Source: Fragum whitleyi
Taxonomy: Eukaryota > Mollusca > Bivalvia > Cardiida > Cardiidae
Assembly (NCBI GenBank): GCA_948146395.1
Contig: OX411560.1
Coordinates: forward strand, 1 to 64,000
Direction of reading: 5' to 3'
Length of the DNA stretch: 64,000 bases
Part shown: piece by piece, positions 29,201 through 43,930 of the stretch
Position numbering within the stretch: the first letter of the stretch is position 1
Layout of the letters: the number at the start of each line of letters is the position of its first letter
Made by a program: the position numbers and the translations under genes
The notes under the pieces: model-generated
The model's database searches: none
Seen by the model: only the letters and a program-made list of their open reading frames with translations
What the model was told of the DNA's origin: nothing

Positions 29201-32200
29201 TAATCCCGATTTAATGTTAAATATTTTGGGTACCCCTTTTTCGATCGACTGATGCGCCCATGTATCCAAACCCACATCGTCCGGAATACCCGCGTTCGCT
29301 AGCTATGCATCTGGGCTTCAAATTGACACCGGTTTCGTTGCCGTCTGATGCATCCGTCTGTGCGTTTATGCAGTATCTCTGACCCCTTGTTATTCGATTT
29401 ATTAAGAATTAATTAATCCTGATTTAATGTTAAATATTTTGGGTACCCCTTTTTCGATCGACTGATGCGCCCATGTATCCAAACCTACATCGTCCGGAAC
29501 ACCGGCGTTCGCTAGCTATGCATCTGGGCTTCAAATTGACACCGGTTTCTTTGCCGTCTGATGCATCCGTCTGTGCGTTTATGCAGCATCCCTGACCCCT
29601 TGTTATTCGATTTATTAAGAATTAATTAATCCTGATTTAATGTTAAATATTTTGGGTACCCCTTTTTCGATCGACTGATGCGCCCATGTATCCATACCCA
29701 CATCGTCCGGAACACCCGCGTTCGCTAGCTATGCATCTGGGCTTCAAATTGACACCGGTATGGTTGACGTCTAATGCATCCGTCTGTGCGTTTATGCAGC
29801 ATCCCTGACCCCTTGCTATTCGATTTATTAAGAATTATTTAATCCTGATTTAATGTTAAATATTTTGGGTACCCCTTTTTCGATCGACTGATGCGCCCAT
29901 GTATCCAAACCCACATCGTCCGGAACACCCGCGTTCGCTAGCTATGCATCTGGGCTTCAAATTGACACCGGTTTCGTTGCCGTCTGATGCATCCGTCTGT
30001 GCGTTTATGCAGCATCCCTGACCCCTTGTTATTCGATTTATTAAGAATTAATTAATCCTGATTTAATGTTAAATATTTTGGGTACCCCTTTTTCGATCGA
30101 CTGATGCGCCCATGTATCCAAACCCACATCGTCTGGAACACCCGCTTTCGCTAGCTATGCATCTGGGCTTTAAATTGACACCGGTTTCGTTGCCGTCTGA
30201 TGCATCCGTCTGTGCGTTTATGCAGCATCCCTGACCCCTTGTTATTCGATTTATTAAGAATTAATTAATCCTGATTTAATGTTAAATATTTTGGGTACCC
30301 CTTTTTCGATCGACTGATGCGCCCATGTATCCAAACCCACATCGTCCGGAACACCCGCGTTCGCTAGCTATGCATCTGGGCTTCAAATTGACACCGGTTT
30401 CGTTGCCGTCTGATGCATCCGTCTGTGCGTTTATGCAGCATCCCTGACCCCTTGTTATTCGATTTATTAAGAATTAATTAATCCTGATTTAATGTTAAAT
30501 ATTTTGGGTACCCCTTTTTCGATCGACTGATGCGCCCATGTATCCAAACCCACATCGTCCGGAACACCCGCGTTCGCTAGCTATGCATCTGGGCTTCAAA
30601 TTGACACCGGTTTCGTTGCCGTCTGATGCATCCGTCTGTGCGTTTATGCAGCATCCCTGACCCCTTGTTATTCGATTTATTAAGAATTAATTAATCCTGA
30701 TTTAATGTTAAATATTTTGGGTACACCTTTTTCGATCGACTGATGCGCCCATGTATCCAAACCCACATCGTCCGGAACACCAGCTTTCGCTAGCTATGCA
30801 TCTGGGCTTCAAATTGACATCGGTTTCGTTGCCGTCTGATGCACCCGTCTGTGCGTTTAGGCAGCATCCCTGACCCCTTGCTATTCGATTTATTAAGAAT
30901 TATTTAATCCTGATTTAATGTTAAATATTTTGGGTACCCCTTTTTCGATCGACTGATGCGCCCATGTATCCAAACCCACATCGTCCGGAACACCCGCGTT
31001 CGCTAGCTATGCATCTGGCCTTCAAATTGACACCGGTTTCGTTGCCGTCTGATGCATCCGTCTGTGCGTTTATGCAGTATCCCTGACCCCTGTTTATTCG
31101 ATTTATTAAGAATTAATTAATCCTGATTTAATGTTAAATATTTTGGGTACCCCTTTTTCGATCGACTGATGCGCCCATGTATCCAAACCCACATCGTCCG
31201 GAACACCCGCGTTCGCTAGCTATGCATCTGGGCTTCAAATTGACACCGGTTTCGTTGCCGTCTGATGCATCCGTCTGTGCGTTTATGCAGCATCCCTGAC
31301 CCCTTGTTATTCGATTTATTAAGAATTAATTAATCCTGATTTAATGTTAAATATTTTGGGTACCCCTTTTTCGATCGACTGATGCGCCCATGTATCCATA
31401 CCCACATCGTCCGGAACACCCGCGTACGGTAGCTATGCATCTGGGCTTCAAATTGACACCGGTATGGTTGACGTCTAATGCATCCGTCTGTGCGTTTATG
31501 CAGCATCCCTGACCCCTTGTTATTCGATTTATTAAGAATTAATTAATCCTGATTTAATGTTAAATATTTTGGGTACCCCTTTTTCGATCGACTGATGCGC
31601 CCATGTATCCATACCCACATCGTCCGGAACACCCGCGTTCGCTAGCTATGCATCTGGGCTTCAAATTGACACCGGTATGGTTGACGTCTGATGCATCCGT
31701 CTGTGCGTTTATGCAGCATCCCTGACCCCTTGCTATTCGATTTATTAAGAATTATTTAATCCTGATTTAATGTTAAATATTTTGGGTACCCCTTTTTCGA
31801 TCGACTGATGCGCCCATGTATCCAAACCAACATCGTCCGGAACACCCGCGTTCGCTAGCTATGCATCTGGGCTTCAAATTGACACCGGTATGGTTGACGT
31901 CTGATGCATCCGTCTGTGCGTTTATGCAGCATCCCTGACCCCTTGCTATTCGATTTATTAAGAATTATTTAATCCTGATTTAATGTTAAATATTTTGGGT
32001 ACCCCTTTTTCGATCGACTGATGCGCCCATGTATCCAAACCCACATCGTCCGGAACACCCGCGTTCGCTAGCTATGCATCTGGGCTTCAAATTGACACCG
32101 GTTTCGTTGCCGTCTGATGCATCCGTCTGTGCGTTTATGCAGCATCCCTGACCCCTTGTTATTCGATTTATTAAGAATTATTTAATCCTGATTTAATGTT

Positions 32201-35200
32201 AAATATTTTGGGTACCCCTTTTTCGATCGACTGATGCCCCAATGTATCCAAACCCACATCGTCCGGAACACCCGCGTTCGCTAGCTATGCATCTGGGCTT
32301 CAAATTGACACCGGTTTCGTTGCCGTCTGATGCATCCGTCTGTGCGTTTATGCAGCATCCCTGACCCCTTGTTATTCGATTTATTAAGAATTAATTAATC
32401 CTAATTTAATGTTAAATATTTTGGGTACCCCTTTTTCGATCGACTGATGCGCCCATGTATCCAAACCCAAATCGTCCGGAACACCCGCGTTCGCTAGCTA
32501 TGCATCTGGGCTTCAAATTGACACCGGTTTCGTTGCCGTCTGATGCACCCGTCTGTGCGTTTATGCAGCATCCCTGACCCCTTGCTATTCGATTTATTAA
32601 GAATTATTTAATCCTGATTTAATGTTAAATATTTTGGGTACCCCTTTTTCGATCGACTGATGCGCCCATGTATCCAAACCCACATCGTCCGGAACACCCG
32701 CGTTCGCTAGCTATGCATCTGGGCTTCAAATTGACACCGGTTTCGTTGACGTCTGATGCATCCGTCTGTGCGTTTATGCAGCATCCCTGACCCCTTGCTA
32801 TTCGATTTATTAAGAATTATTTAATCCTGATTTAATGTTAAATATTTTGGGTACCCCTTTTTCGATCGACTGATGCGCCCATGTATCCAAACCCATATCG
32901 TCCGAAACACCCGCGTTCGATAGCTATGCATCTGGGCTTCAAATTGACACCGGTATGGTTGACGTCTGATGCATTCGTCTGTGCGTTTATGCAGCATCCC
33001 TGACCCCTTGTTATTCGATTTATTAAAAATTATTTAATCCTGATTTAATGTTAAATATTTTGGGTACCCCTTTTTCGATCGACTGATGCGCCCATGTATC
33101 CAAACCCACATCGTCCGGAACACCGGCGTTCGCTAGCTATGCATCTGGGCTTCAAATTGACACCGGTTTCGTTGCCGTCTGATGCATCCGTCTGTGCGTT
33201 TATGCAGCATCCCTGACCCCTTGTTATTCGATTTATTAAGAATTAATTAATCCTGATTTAATGTTAAATATTTTGGGTATCCCTTTTTCGATCGACTGAT
33301 GCGCCCATGTATCCAAACCCACATCGTCCGGAACACCCGCGTTCGCTAGCTATGCATCTGGGCTTCAAATTGACACCGGTTTCGTTGCCGTCTGATGCAT
33401 CCGTCTGTGCGTTTATGCAGTATCCCTGACCCCTTGTTATTCGATTTATTAAGAATTAATTAATCCTGATTTAATGTTAAATATTTTAGGTACCCCTTTT
33501 TCGATCGACTGATGCGCCCATGTATCCATACCCACATCGTCCGGAACACCCGCGTTCGCTAGCTATGCATCTGGGCTTCAAATTGACACCGGTATGGTTG
33601 ACGTCTGATGCATCCGTCTGTGCGTTTATGCAGCATCCCTGACCCCTTGCTATTCGATTTATTAAGAATTATTTAATCCTGATTTAATGTTAAATAATTT
33701 TGGTACCCCTTTTTCGATCGACTGATGCGCCCATGTATCCAAACCCACATCGTCCGGAACACCCGCGTTCGCTAACTATGCATCTGGGCTTCAAATTGAC
33801 ACCGGTATGGTTGCCGTCTGATGCATCCGTCTGTGCGTTTATGCAGCATCCCTGACCCCTTGTTATTCGATTTATTAAGAATTAATTTATCCTGATTTAA
33901 TGTTAAATATTTTAGGTACCCCTTTTTCGATCGACTGATGCGCCCATGTATCCACACCCACATCGTCCGGAACACCCGCGTTCGCTAGCTATGCATCTGG
34001 GCTTCAAATTGACACCGGTTTCGTTGCCGTCTGATGCATCCGTCTCTGCGTTTATGCAGCATCCCTGACCCCTTGTTATTCGATTTATTAAGAATTAATT
34101 AATCCTGATTTAATGTTAAATATTTTGGTTACCTCTTTTTCGATCGACTGATGCGCCCATGTATCCAAACCCACATCGTCCGGAACACCCGCGTTTGCTA
34201 GCTATGCATCTGGGCTTCAAATTGACACCGGTTTCGTTGCTCTGATGCATCCGTCTGTGCGTTTATGCAGCATCCCTGACCCCTTGTTATTCGATTTATT
34301 AAGAATTTTTTAATCCTGATTTAATGTTAAATATTTTGGGTACCCCTTTTTCGATCGACTGATGCGCCCATGTATCCAAACCCACATCGTCCGGAACACC
34401 CGCTTTCGCTAGCTATGCATCTGGGCTTCAAATTGACACCGGTTTCGTTGCCGTCTGATGCACCCGCCTGTGCGTTTATGCAGCATCCCTGACCCCTTGC
34501 TATTCGATTTATTAAGAATTATTTAATCCTGATTTAATGTTAAATATTTTGGTTACCCCTTTTTCGATCGACTGATGCGCCCATGTATCCAAACCCACAT
34601 CGTCCGGAACACCCGCGTTCGCTAGCTATGCATCTGGGCTTCAAATTGACACCGGTTTCGTTGCCGTCTGATGCATCCGTCTGTGCGTTTATGCAGCATC
34701 CCTGACCCCTTGTTATTCGATATATTAAGAATAAATTAATCCTGATTTAATGTTAAATATTTTAAATACCCCTTTTTCGATCGACTGATGCGCCCATGTA
34801 TCCAAACCCACATCGTCCGGAACACCCGCGTTCGCTAGCTATGCATCTGGGCTTCAAATTGACACCGGTTTCGTTGCCGTCTGATGCATCCGTCTGTACG
34901 TTTATGCAGCATCCCTGACCCCTTGTTATTTGTTTCATTAAGAATTAATTAATCCTGATTTAATGTTAAATATTTTGGGTACCCCTTTTTCGATCGACTG
35001 ATGCGCCCATGTATCCAAACCCACATCGTCCGGAACACCCGCGTTCGCTAGCTATGCATCTGGGCTTCAAATTGACACCGGTTTCGTTGCCGTCTGATGC
35101 ATCCGTCTGTGCGTTTATGCAGCATCCCTGACCCCTTGTTATTCGATTTATTAAGAATTAATTAATCCTGATTTAATGTTAAATATTTTGGGTACCCCTT

Positions 35201-37449
35201 TTTCGATCGACTTATGCGCCCATGTATCCAAACCCACATCGTCCGGAACACCCGCTTTTGCTAGCTATGCATCTGGGCTTCAAATTGACACCGGTTTCGT
35301 TGCCGTCTGATGCACCCGTCTGTGCGTTTATGCAGCATCCCTGACCCCTTGCTATTCGATTTATTAAGAATTATTTAATCCTGATTTAATGTTAAATATT
35401 TTGGGTACCCCTTTTTCGATCGACTGATGCGCCCATGTATCCAAACCCACATCGTCCGGAACACCCGCGTTCGCTAGCTATGCATCTGGGCTTCAAATTG
35501 ACACCGGTTTCGTTGCCGTCTGATGCATCCGTCTGTGCGTTTATGCAGCATCCCTGACTCCTTGTTATTCGATTTATTAAGAATTTTATTAATCCTGATT
35601 TAATGTTAAATATTTTAGGTACCCCTTTTTCGATCGAATGATGCGCCCATGTATCCAAACCCACATCGTCCGGAACACCCGCGTTCGCTAGCTATGCATC
35701 TGGGCTTCAAATTGACACCGGTTTCGTTGCCGTCTGATGCATCTGTCTGTACGTTTATGCAGCATCCCTGACCCCTTGTTATTCGATTTATTAAGAATTA
35801 ATTAATCCTGATTTAATGTTAAATATTTTGGGTACCCCTTTTTCGATCGACCGATGCGCCCATGTATCCAAACCCACATCGTCCGGAACACCCGCGTTCG
35901 CTAGCTATGCATCTGGGCTTCAAATTGACACCGGTTTCGTTGCCGTCTGATGCACCCGTCTGTGCGTTTATGCAGCATCCCTGACCCCTTGTTATTCGAT
36001 TTATTAAGAATTAATTAATCCTGATTTAATGTTAAATATTTTGGGTACCCCTTTTCGATCGACTAATGCGCCCATGTATCCAAACCCACATCGTCCGGAA
36101 CACCCGCGTTCGCTAGCTATGCATCTGGGCTTCAAATTAACACCGGTATGGTTGACGTCTGATGCATCCGTCTGTGCGTTTATGCAGCATCCCTGACCCC
36201 TTGCTATTCGATTTATTAAGAATTATTTAATCCTGATTTATTGTTAAACATTTTGGGTACCCCTCTTTCGATCGACTGATGCGCCCATGTATCCAAACCC
36301 ACATCGTCCGGAACACCCGCGTTCGCTAGCTATGCATCTGGGCTTCAAATTGACACCGGTTTCGTTGCCGTCTGATGCACCCGTCTGTGCGTTTATGCAG
36401 CATCCCTGACCCCTTGCTATTCGATTTATTAAGATTTATTTAAACCTGATTTAATGTTAAATATTTTGGGTACCCCTTTTTCGATCGACTGATGCGCCCA
36501 TGTATCCTTACCCACATCGTCCGTAACACCTGCGTTCGCTAGCTATGCATCTGGGCTTCAAATTGACACCGGTTTCGTTGCCGTCTGATGCATCCGTCTG
36601 TGCGTTTATGCAGCATCCCTGACCCCTTGTTATTCAATTTATTAAGAACTAATTTATCCTGATTTAATGTTAAATATTTTAGATACCCCTTTTTCGATCG
36701 ACTGATGCGCCCATGTATCCAAACCCACATCGTCCGGAACACCCGCGTTCGCTAGCTATGCATCTGGGCTTCAAATTGACACCGGTTTCGTTGCCGTCTG
36801 ATGCATCCGTCTGTGGGTTTATGCAGCATCCCTGACCCCTTGTTATTCGATATATTAAGAATTAATTAATCCTGATTTAATGTTAAATATTTTTGGTACC
36901 CCTTTTTCGATCGACTGATGCGCCCATGTATCCAAACCCACATCGTCCGGAACACCCGCTTTCGCTAGCTATGCATCTGGGCTTCAAATTGACACCGGTT
37001 TCGTTGCCGTCTGATGCATCCGTCTGTGCGTTTATGCAGCATCCCTGACCCCTTGTTATTCGATTTATTAAGAATTATTTAATCCTGATTTAATGTTAAA
37101 TATTTTGGGTACCCCTTTTTCGATCGACTGATGCGCCCATGTATCCAAACCCACATCGTCCGGAACACCCGCTTTCGCTAGCTATGCATCTGGGCTTCAA
37201 ATTGACACCAGTTTCGTTGCCGTCTGATGCACCCGCCTGTGCGTTTATGCAGCATCCCTGACCCCTTGCTATTCGATTTATTAAGAATTATTTAATCCTG
37301 ATTTAATGTTAAATATTTTGGGTACCCCTTTTTCGATCGACTAATGCGCCCATGTATCCAAACCCACATCGTCCGGAACACCCGCTTTCGCTAGCTATGC
37401 ATTTGGGCTTCAAATTGACACCGGTTTCGTTGCCGTCTGATGCACCCGT

Positions 37450-40400
37450 CTGTGCGTTTATGCAGCATCCCTGACCCCTTGCTATTCGATTTATTACGAA
37501 TTATTTAATCCTGATTTAATGTTAAATATTTTGGGTACCCCTTTTTCGATCGACTGATGCGCCCATGTATCCAAACCCACATCGTCCGGAACACCCGCGT
37601 TCGCTAGCTATGCATCTGGGCTTCAAATTGACACCGGTATGGTTGACGTCTGATGCATCCGTCTAAGCGTTTATGCAGCATCCCTGACCCCTTGCTATTC
37701 GATTTATTAAGAATTATTTAATCCTGATTTATTGTTAAACATTTTGGGTACCCCTTTTTCGATCGACTGATGCGCCCATGAATCCAAACCCACATCGTCC
37801 GGAACACCCGCGTTCGCTAGCTATGCATCTGGGCTTCAAATTGACACCAGTTTCGTTGCCGTCTGATGCACCCGTCTGTGCGTTTATGCAGCATTCCTGA
37901 CCCCTTGCTATTCGATTTATTAAGAATTATTTAAACCTGATTTAATGTTAAATATTTTGGGTACCCCTTTTTCGATCGACTGATGCGCCCATGTATCCTT
38001 ACCCACATCGTCCGTAACACCCGCGTTCGCTAGCTATGCATCTGGGCTTCAAATTGACACCGGTATGGTTGCCGTCTGATGCATCCGTCTGTGCGTTTAT
38101 GCAGCATCCCTGACCCCTTGTTATTCGATATATTAAGAATTAATTAATCCTGATTTAATGTTAAATATTTTTGGTACCCCTTTTTCGATCGACTGATGCG
38201 CCCATGTATCCAAACCCACATCGTCCGGAACACCCGCGTTCGCTAGCTATGCATCTGGGCTTCAAATTGACACCGGTTTCGTTGCCGTCTGATGCATCCG
38301 TCTGTGCGTTTATGCAGCATCCCTGACCCCTTGTTATTCGATTTATTAAGAATTATTTAATTCTGATTTAATGTTAAATATTTTGGGTACCCCTTTTTCG
38401 ATCGACTGATGCGCCCATGTATCCAAACCCACATCGTCCGGAACACCCGCTTTCGCTAGCTATGCATCTGGGCTTCAAATTGACACCAGTTTCGTTGCCG
38501 TCTGATGCACCCGCCTGTGCGTTTATGCAGCATCCCTGACCCCTTGCTATTCGATTTATTAAGAATTATTTAATCCTGATTTAATGTTAAATATTTTGGG
38601 TACCCCTTTTTCGATCGACTGATGCGCCCATGTATCCAAACCCACGTCGTTCGGAACACCCGCGTTCGCTAGCTATGCATCTGGGCTTCAAATTGACACC
38701 GGTTTCGTTGCCGTCTGATGCATCCGTCTGTGCGTTTATGCAGCATCCCTGACCCCTTGCTATTCGATTTATTAAGAATTATTTAATCCTGATTTAATGT
38801 TAAATATTTTAGGTACCCCTTTTTTGATCGACTGATGCGCCCATGTATCCAAACCCACATCGTCCGGAACACCCGCGTTCGCTAGCTATGCATCTGGGCT
38901 TCAAATTGACACCGGTTTCGTTGCCGTCTGATGCATCCGTCTGTGCGTTTATGCAGCATCCCTGACCCCTTCTTATTCGATTTATTAAGAATTAATTAGT
39001 CCTGATTTAATGTTAAATATTTTGGGTACCCCTTTTTCGATCGACTAATGCGCCCATGTATCCAAACCCACATCGTCCGGAACACCCGCTTTCGCTAGCT
39101 ATGCATTTGGGCTTCAAATTGACACCGGTTTCGTTGCCGTCTGATGCACCCGTCTGTGCGTTTATGCAGCATCCCTGACCCCTTGCTATTCGATTTATTA
39201 AGAATTATTTAATCCTGATTTAATGTTAAATATTTTGGGTACCCCTTTTTCGATCGACCGATGCGCCCATGTATCCAAACCCACATCGTCCGAAACACCC
39301 GCGTTCGCTAGCTATGCATCTGGGCTTCAAATTGACACCGGTTTCGTTGCCGTCTGATGCATCCGTCTAAGCGTTTATGCAGCATCCCTGACCCCTTGTT
39401 ATTCGATTTATTAAGAATTAATTAATCCTGATTTAATGTTAAATATTTTAGGTACCCCTTTTTCGATCGACTGATGCGCCCATGTATCCATACCCACATC
39501 GTCTGGAACACCCGCGTTTGCTAGCTATGCATCTGGGCTTCAAATTGACACCGGTATGGTTGACGTCTGATGCATCCGTCTGTGCGTTTATGCAGCATCC
39601 CTGACCCCTTGTTATTCGATTTATTAAGAATTATTTAATCCTGATTTAATGTTAAATATTTTGGGTACCCCTTTTTCGATCGACTGATGCGCCCATGTAT
39701 CCAAACCCACATCGTCCGGAACACCCGCTTTCGCTAGCTATGCATCTGGGCTTCAAATTGACACCAGTTTCGTTGCCGTCTGATGCACCCGCCTGTGCGT
39801 TTATGCAGCATCCCTGACCCCTTGCTATTCGATTTATTAAGAATTATTTAATCCTGATTTAATGTTAAATATTTTGGGTACCCCTTTTTCGATCGACTGA
39901 TGCGCCCATGTATCCAAACCCACGTCGTTCGGAACACCCGCGTTCGCTAGCTATGCATCTGGGCTTCAAATTGACACCGGTTTCGTTGCCGTCTGATGCA
40001 TCCGTCTGTGCGTTTATGCAGCATCCCTGACCCCTTGCTATTCGATTTATTAAGAATTATTTAATCCTGATTTAATGTTAAATATTTTAGGTACCCCTTT
40101 TTTGATCGACTGATGCGCCCATGTATCCAAACCCACATCGTCCGGAACACCCGCGTTCGCTAGCTATGCATCTGGGCTTCAAATTGACACCGGTTTCGTT
40201 GCCGTCTGATGCATCCGTCTGTGCGTTTATGCAGCATCCCTGACCCCTTCTTATTCGATTTATTAAGAATTAATTAGTCCTGATTTAATGTTAAATATTT
40301 TGGGTACCCCTTTTTCGATCGACTAATGCGCCCATGTATCCAAACCCACATCGTCCGGAACACCCGCTTTCGCTAGCTATGCATTTGGGCTTCAAATTGA

Positions 40401-41870
40401 CACCGGTTTCGTTGCCGTCTGATGCACCCGTCTGTGCGTTTATGCAGCATCCCTGACCCCTTGCTATTCGATTTATTACGAATTATTTAATCCTGATTTA
40501 ATGTTAAATATTTTGGGTACCCCTTTTTCGATCGACTGATGCGCCCATGTATCCAAACCCACATCGTCCGGAACACCCGCGTTCGCTAGCTATGCATCTG
40601 GGCTTCAAATTGACACCGGTATGGTTGACGTCTGATGCATCCGTCTAAGCGTTTATGCAGCATCCCTGACCCCTTGCTATTCGATTTATTAAGAATTATT
40701 TAATCCTGATTTATTGTTAAACATTTTGGGTACCCCTTTTTCGATCGACTGATGCGCCCATGAATCCAAACCCACATCGTCCGGAACACCCGCGTTCGCT
40801 AGCTATGCATCTGGGCTTCAAATTGACACCAGTTTCGTTGCCGTCTGATGCACCCGTCTGTGCGTTTATGCAGCATCCCTGACCCCTTGCTATTCGATTT
40901 ATTAAGAATTATTTAAACCTGATTTAATGTTAAATATTTTGGGTACCCCTTTTTCGATCGACTGATGCGCCCATGCATCCTTACCCACATCGTCCGTAAC
41001 ACCCGCGTTCGCTAGCTATGCATCTGGGCTTCAAATTGACACCGGTATGGTTGCCGTCTGATGCATCCGTCTGTGCGTTTATGCAGCATCCCTGACCCCT
41101 TGTTATTCGATATATTAAGAATTAATTAATCCTGATTTAATGTTAAATATTTTTGGTACCCCTTTTTCGATCGACTGATGCGCCCATGTATCCAAACCCA
41201 CATCGTCCGGAACACCCGCGTTCGCTAGCTATGCATCTGGGCTTCAAATTGACACCGGTTTCGTTGCCGTCTGATGCATCCGTCTGTGCGTTTATGCAGC
41301 ATCCCTGACCCCTTGTTATTCGATTTATTAAGAATTATTTAATTCTGATTTAATGTTAAATATTTTGGGTACCCCTTTTTCGATCGACTGATGCGCCCAT
41401 GTATCCAAACCCACATCGTCCGGAACACCCGCTTTCGCTAGCTATGCATCTGGGCTTCAAATTGACACCAGTTTCGTTGCCGTCTGATGCACCCGCCTGT
41501 GCGTTTATGCAGCATCCCTGACCCCTTGCTATTCGATTTATTAAGAATTATTTAATCCTGATTTAATGTTAAATATTTTGGGTACCCCTTTTTCGATCGA
41601 CTGATGCGCCCATGTATCCAAACCCACGTCGTTCGGAACACCCGCGTTCGCTAGCTATGCATCTGGGCTTCAAATTGACACCGGTTTCGTTGCCGTCTGA
41701 TGCATCCGTCTGTGCGTTTATGCAGCATCCCTGACCCCTTGCGATTCGATTTATTAAGAATTATTTAATCCTGATTTAATGTTAAATATTTTAGGTACCC
41801 CTTTTTTGATCGACTGATGCGCCCATGTATCCAAACCCACATCGTCCGGAACACCCGCTTTCGCTAGCTA
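37450..41870 (+). repeat. Nested higher-order block: 6-, 8- and 14-monomer offsets
   Basis: The double variant CACGTCGTTCGG occurs at 38643, 39921 and 41625, giving gaps of 1278 (6 monomers) and 1704 bp (8 monomers), 2982 bp (14 monomers) in total. Other markers keep the same register. CCTTTTTTGATCG is near 38817, 40096 and 41810. AATTAGTCCTG is near 38995 and 40273. TTGTTAAACA is at 37733 and 40715, and TATCCTTACCC is near 37995 and 40977. A segment of roughly 1.3 kb was tandemly duplicated and a larger block containing it was amplified. Confidence 0.82.
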
Positions 41871-42059
41871 TGCATTTGGGCTTCAAATTGACACCGGTTT
41901 CGTTGCCGTCTGATGCACCCGTCTGTGCGTTTATGCAGCATCCCTGACCCCTTGCTATTCGATTTATTAAGTATTATTTAATCCTGATTTAATGTTAAAT
42001 ATTTTGGGTACCCCTTTTTCGATCGACCGATGCGCCCATGTATCCAAACCCACATCGTC

Positions 42060-43930
42060 CGAAACACCCGCGTTCGCTAGCTATGCATCTGGGCTTCAAA
42101 TTGACACCGGTTTCGTTGCCGTCTGATGCATCCGTCTAAGCGTTTATGCAGCATCCCTGACCCCTTGTTATTCGATTTATTAAGAATTAATTAATCCTGA
42201 TTTAATGTTAAATATTTTAGGTACCCCTTTTTCGATCGACTGATGCGCCCATGTATCCATACCCACATCGTCTGGAACACCCGCGTTTGCTAGCTATGCA
42301 TCTGGGCTTCAAATTGACACCGGTATGGTTGACGTCTGATGCATCCGTCTGTGCGTTTATGCAGCATCCCTGACCCCTTGCTATTCGATTTATTACGAAT
42401 TATTTAATCCTGATTTAATGTTAAATATTTTGGGTACCCCTTTTTCGATCGACTGATGCGCCCATGTATCCAAACCCACATCGTCCGGAACACCCGCGTT
42501 CGCTAGCTATGCATCTGGGCTTCAAATTGACACCGGTATGGTTGACGTCTGATGCATCCGTCTGTGCGTTTATGCAGCATCCCTGACCCCTTGCTATTCG
42601 ATTTATTAAGAATTATTTAATCCTGATTTATTGTTAAACATTTTGGATACCCCTTTTTCGATCGACTGATGCGCCCATGTATCCAAACCCACATCGTCCG
42701 GAACACCCGCGTTCGCTAGCTATGCATCTGGGCTTCAAATTGACACCAGTTTCGTTGCCGTCTGATGCACCCGTCTGTGCGTTTATGCAGCATCCCTGAC
42801 CCCTTGCTATTCGATTTATTAAGAATGATTTAAACCTGATTTAATGTTAAATATTTTGGGTACCCCTTTTTCGATCGACTGATGTGCCCATGTATCCAAA
42901 CCCACATCGTCCGGAACACCCGCGTTCGCTAGCTATGCATCTGGGCTTCAAATTGACACCGGTTTCGTTGCCGTCTGATGCATCCGTCTGTGCGTTTATG
43001 CAGCATCCCTGACCCCTTGTTATTCGATTTATTAAGAATTAATTAATCCTGATTTAATGTTAAATATTTTAGGTACCCCTTTTTCGATCGACTGATGCGC
43101 CCATGTATCCATACCCACATCGTCTGGAACACCCGCGTTCGCTAGCTATGCATCTGGGCTTCAAATTGACACCGGTATGGTTGACGTCTGATGCATCCGT
43201 CTGTGCGTTTATGCAGCATCCCTGACCCCTTGCTATTCGATTTTTTACGAATTATTTAATCCTGATTTAATGTTAAATATTTTGGGTACCCCTTTTTCGA
43301 TCGACTGATGCACCCATGTATCCAAACCCACATCGTCCGGAACACCCGCGTTCGCTAGCTATGCATCTGGGCTTCAAATTGACACCGGTATGGTTGACGT
43401 CTGATGCATCCGTCTGTGCGTTTATGCAGCATCCCTGACCCCTTGCTATTCGATTTATTAAGAATTATTTAATCCTGATTTATTGTTAAACATTTTGGGT
43501 ACCCCTTTTTCGATCGACTGATGCGCCCATGAATCCAAACCCACATCGTCCGGAACACCCGCGTTCGCTAGCTATGCATCTGGGCTTCAAATTGACACCA
43601 GTTTCGTTGCCGTCTGATGCACCCGTCTGTGCGTTTATGCAGCATCCCTGACCCCTTGCTATTCGATTTATTAAGAATTATTTAAACCTGATTTAATGTT
43701 AAATATTTTGGGTACCCCTTTTTCGATCGACTGATGTGCCCATGTATCCAAACCCACATCGTCCGGAACACCCGCGTTCGCTAGCTATGCATCTGGGCTT
43801 CAAATTGACACCGGTTTCGTTGCCGTCTGATGCATCCGTCTGTGCGTTTATGCAGCATCCCTGACCCCTTGTTATTCGATTTATTAAGAATTAATTAATC
43901 CTGATTTAATGTTAAATATTTTAGGTACCC
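42060..43930 (+). repeat. 4-monomer tandem duplication (852 bp) with the TCTGG/TTACGAA/TTGTTAAACA module
   Basis: TCTGGAAC occurs at 42271 and 43123, TTGTTAAACA at about 42631 and 43483, and GATGTGCCCATG near 42883 and 43735. Each offset is exactly 852 bp. In each copy the order is a TCTGG monomer, a TTACGAA monomer, a TTGTTAAACA monomer and a TTTAAACCTG monomer. The same ordered module recurs at 46531, 47809, 49939 (degenerate) and 63032. Confidence 0.85.
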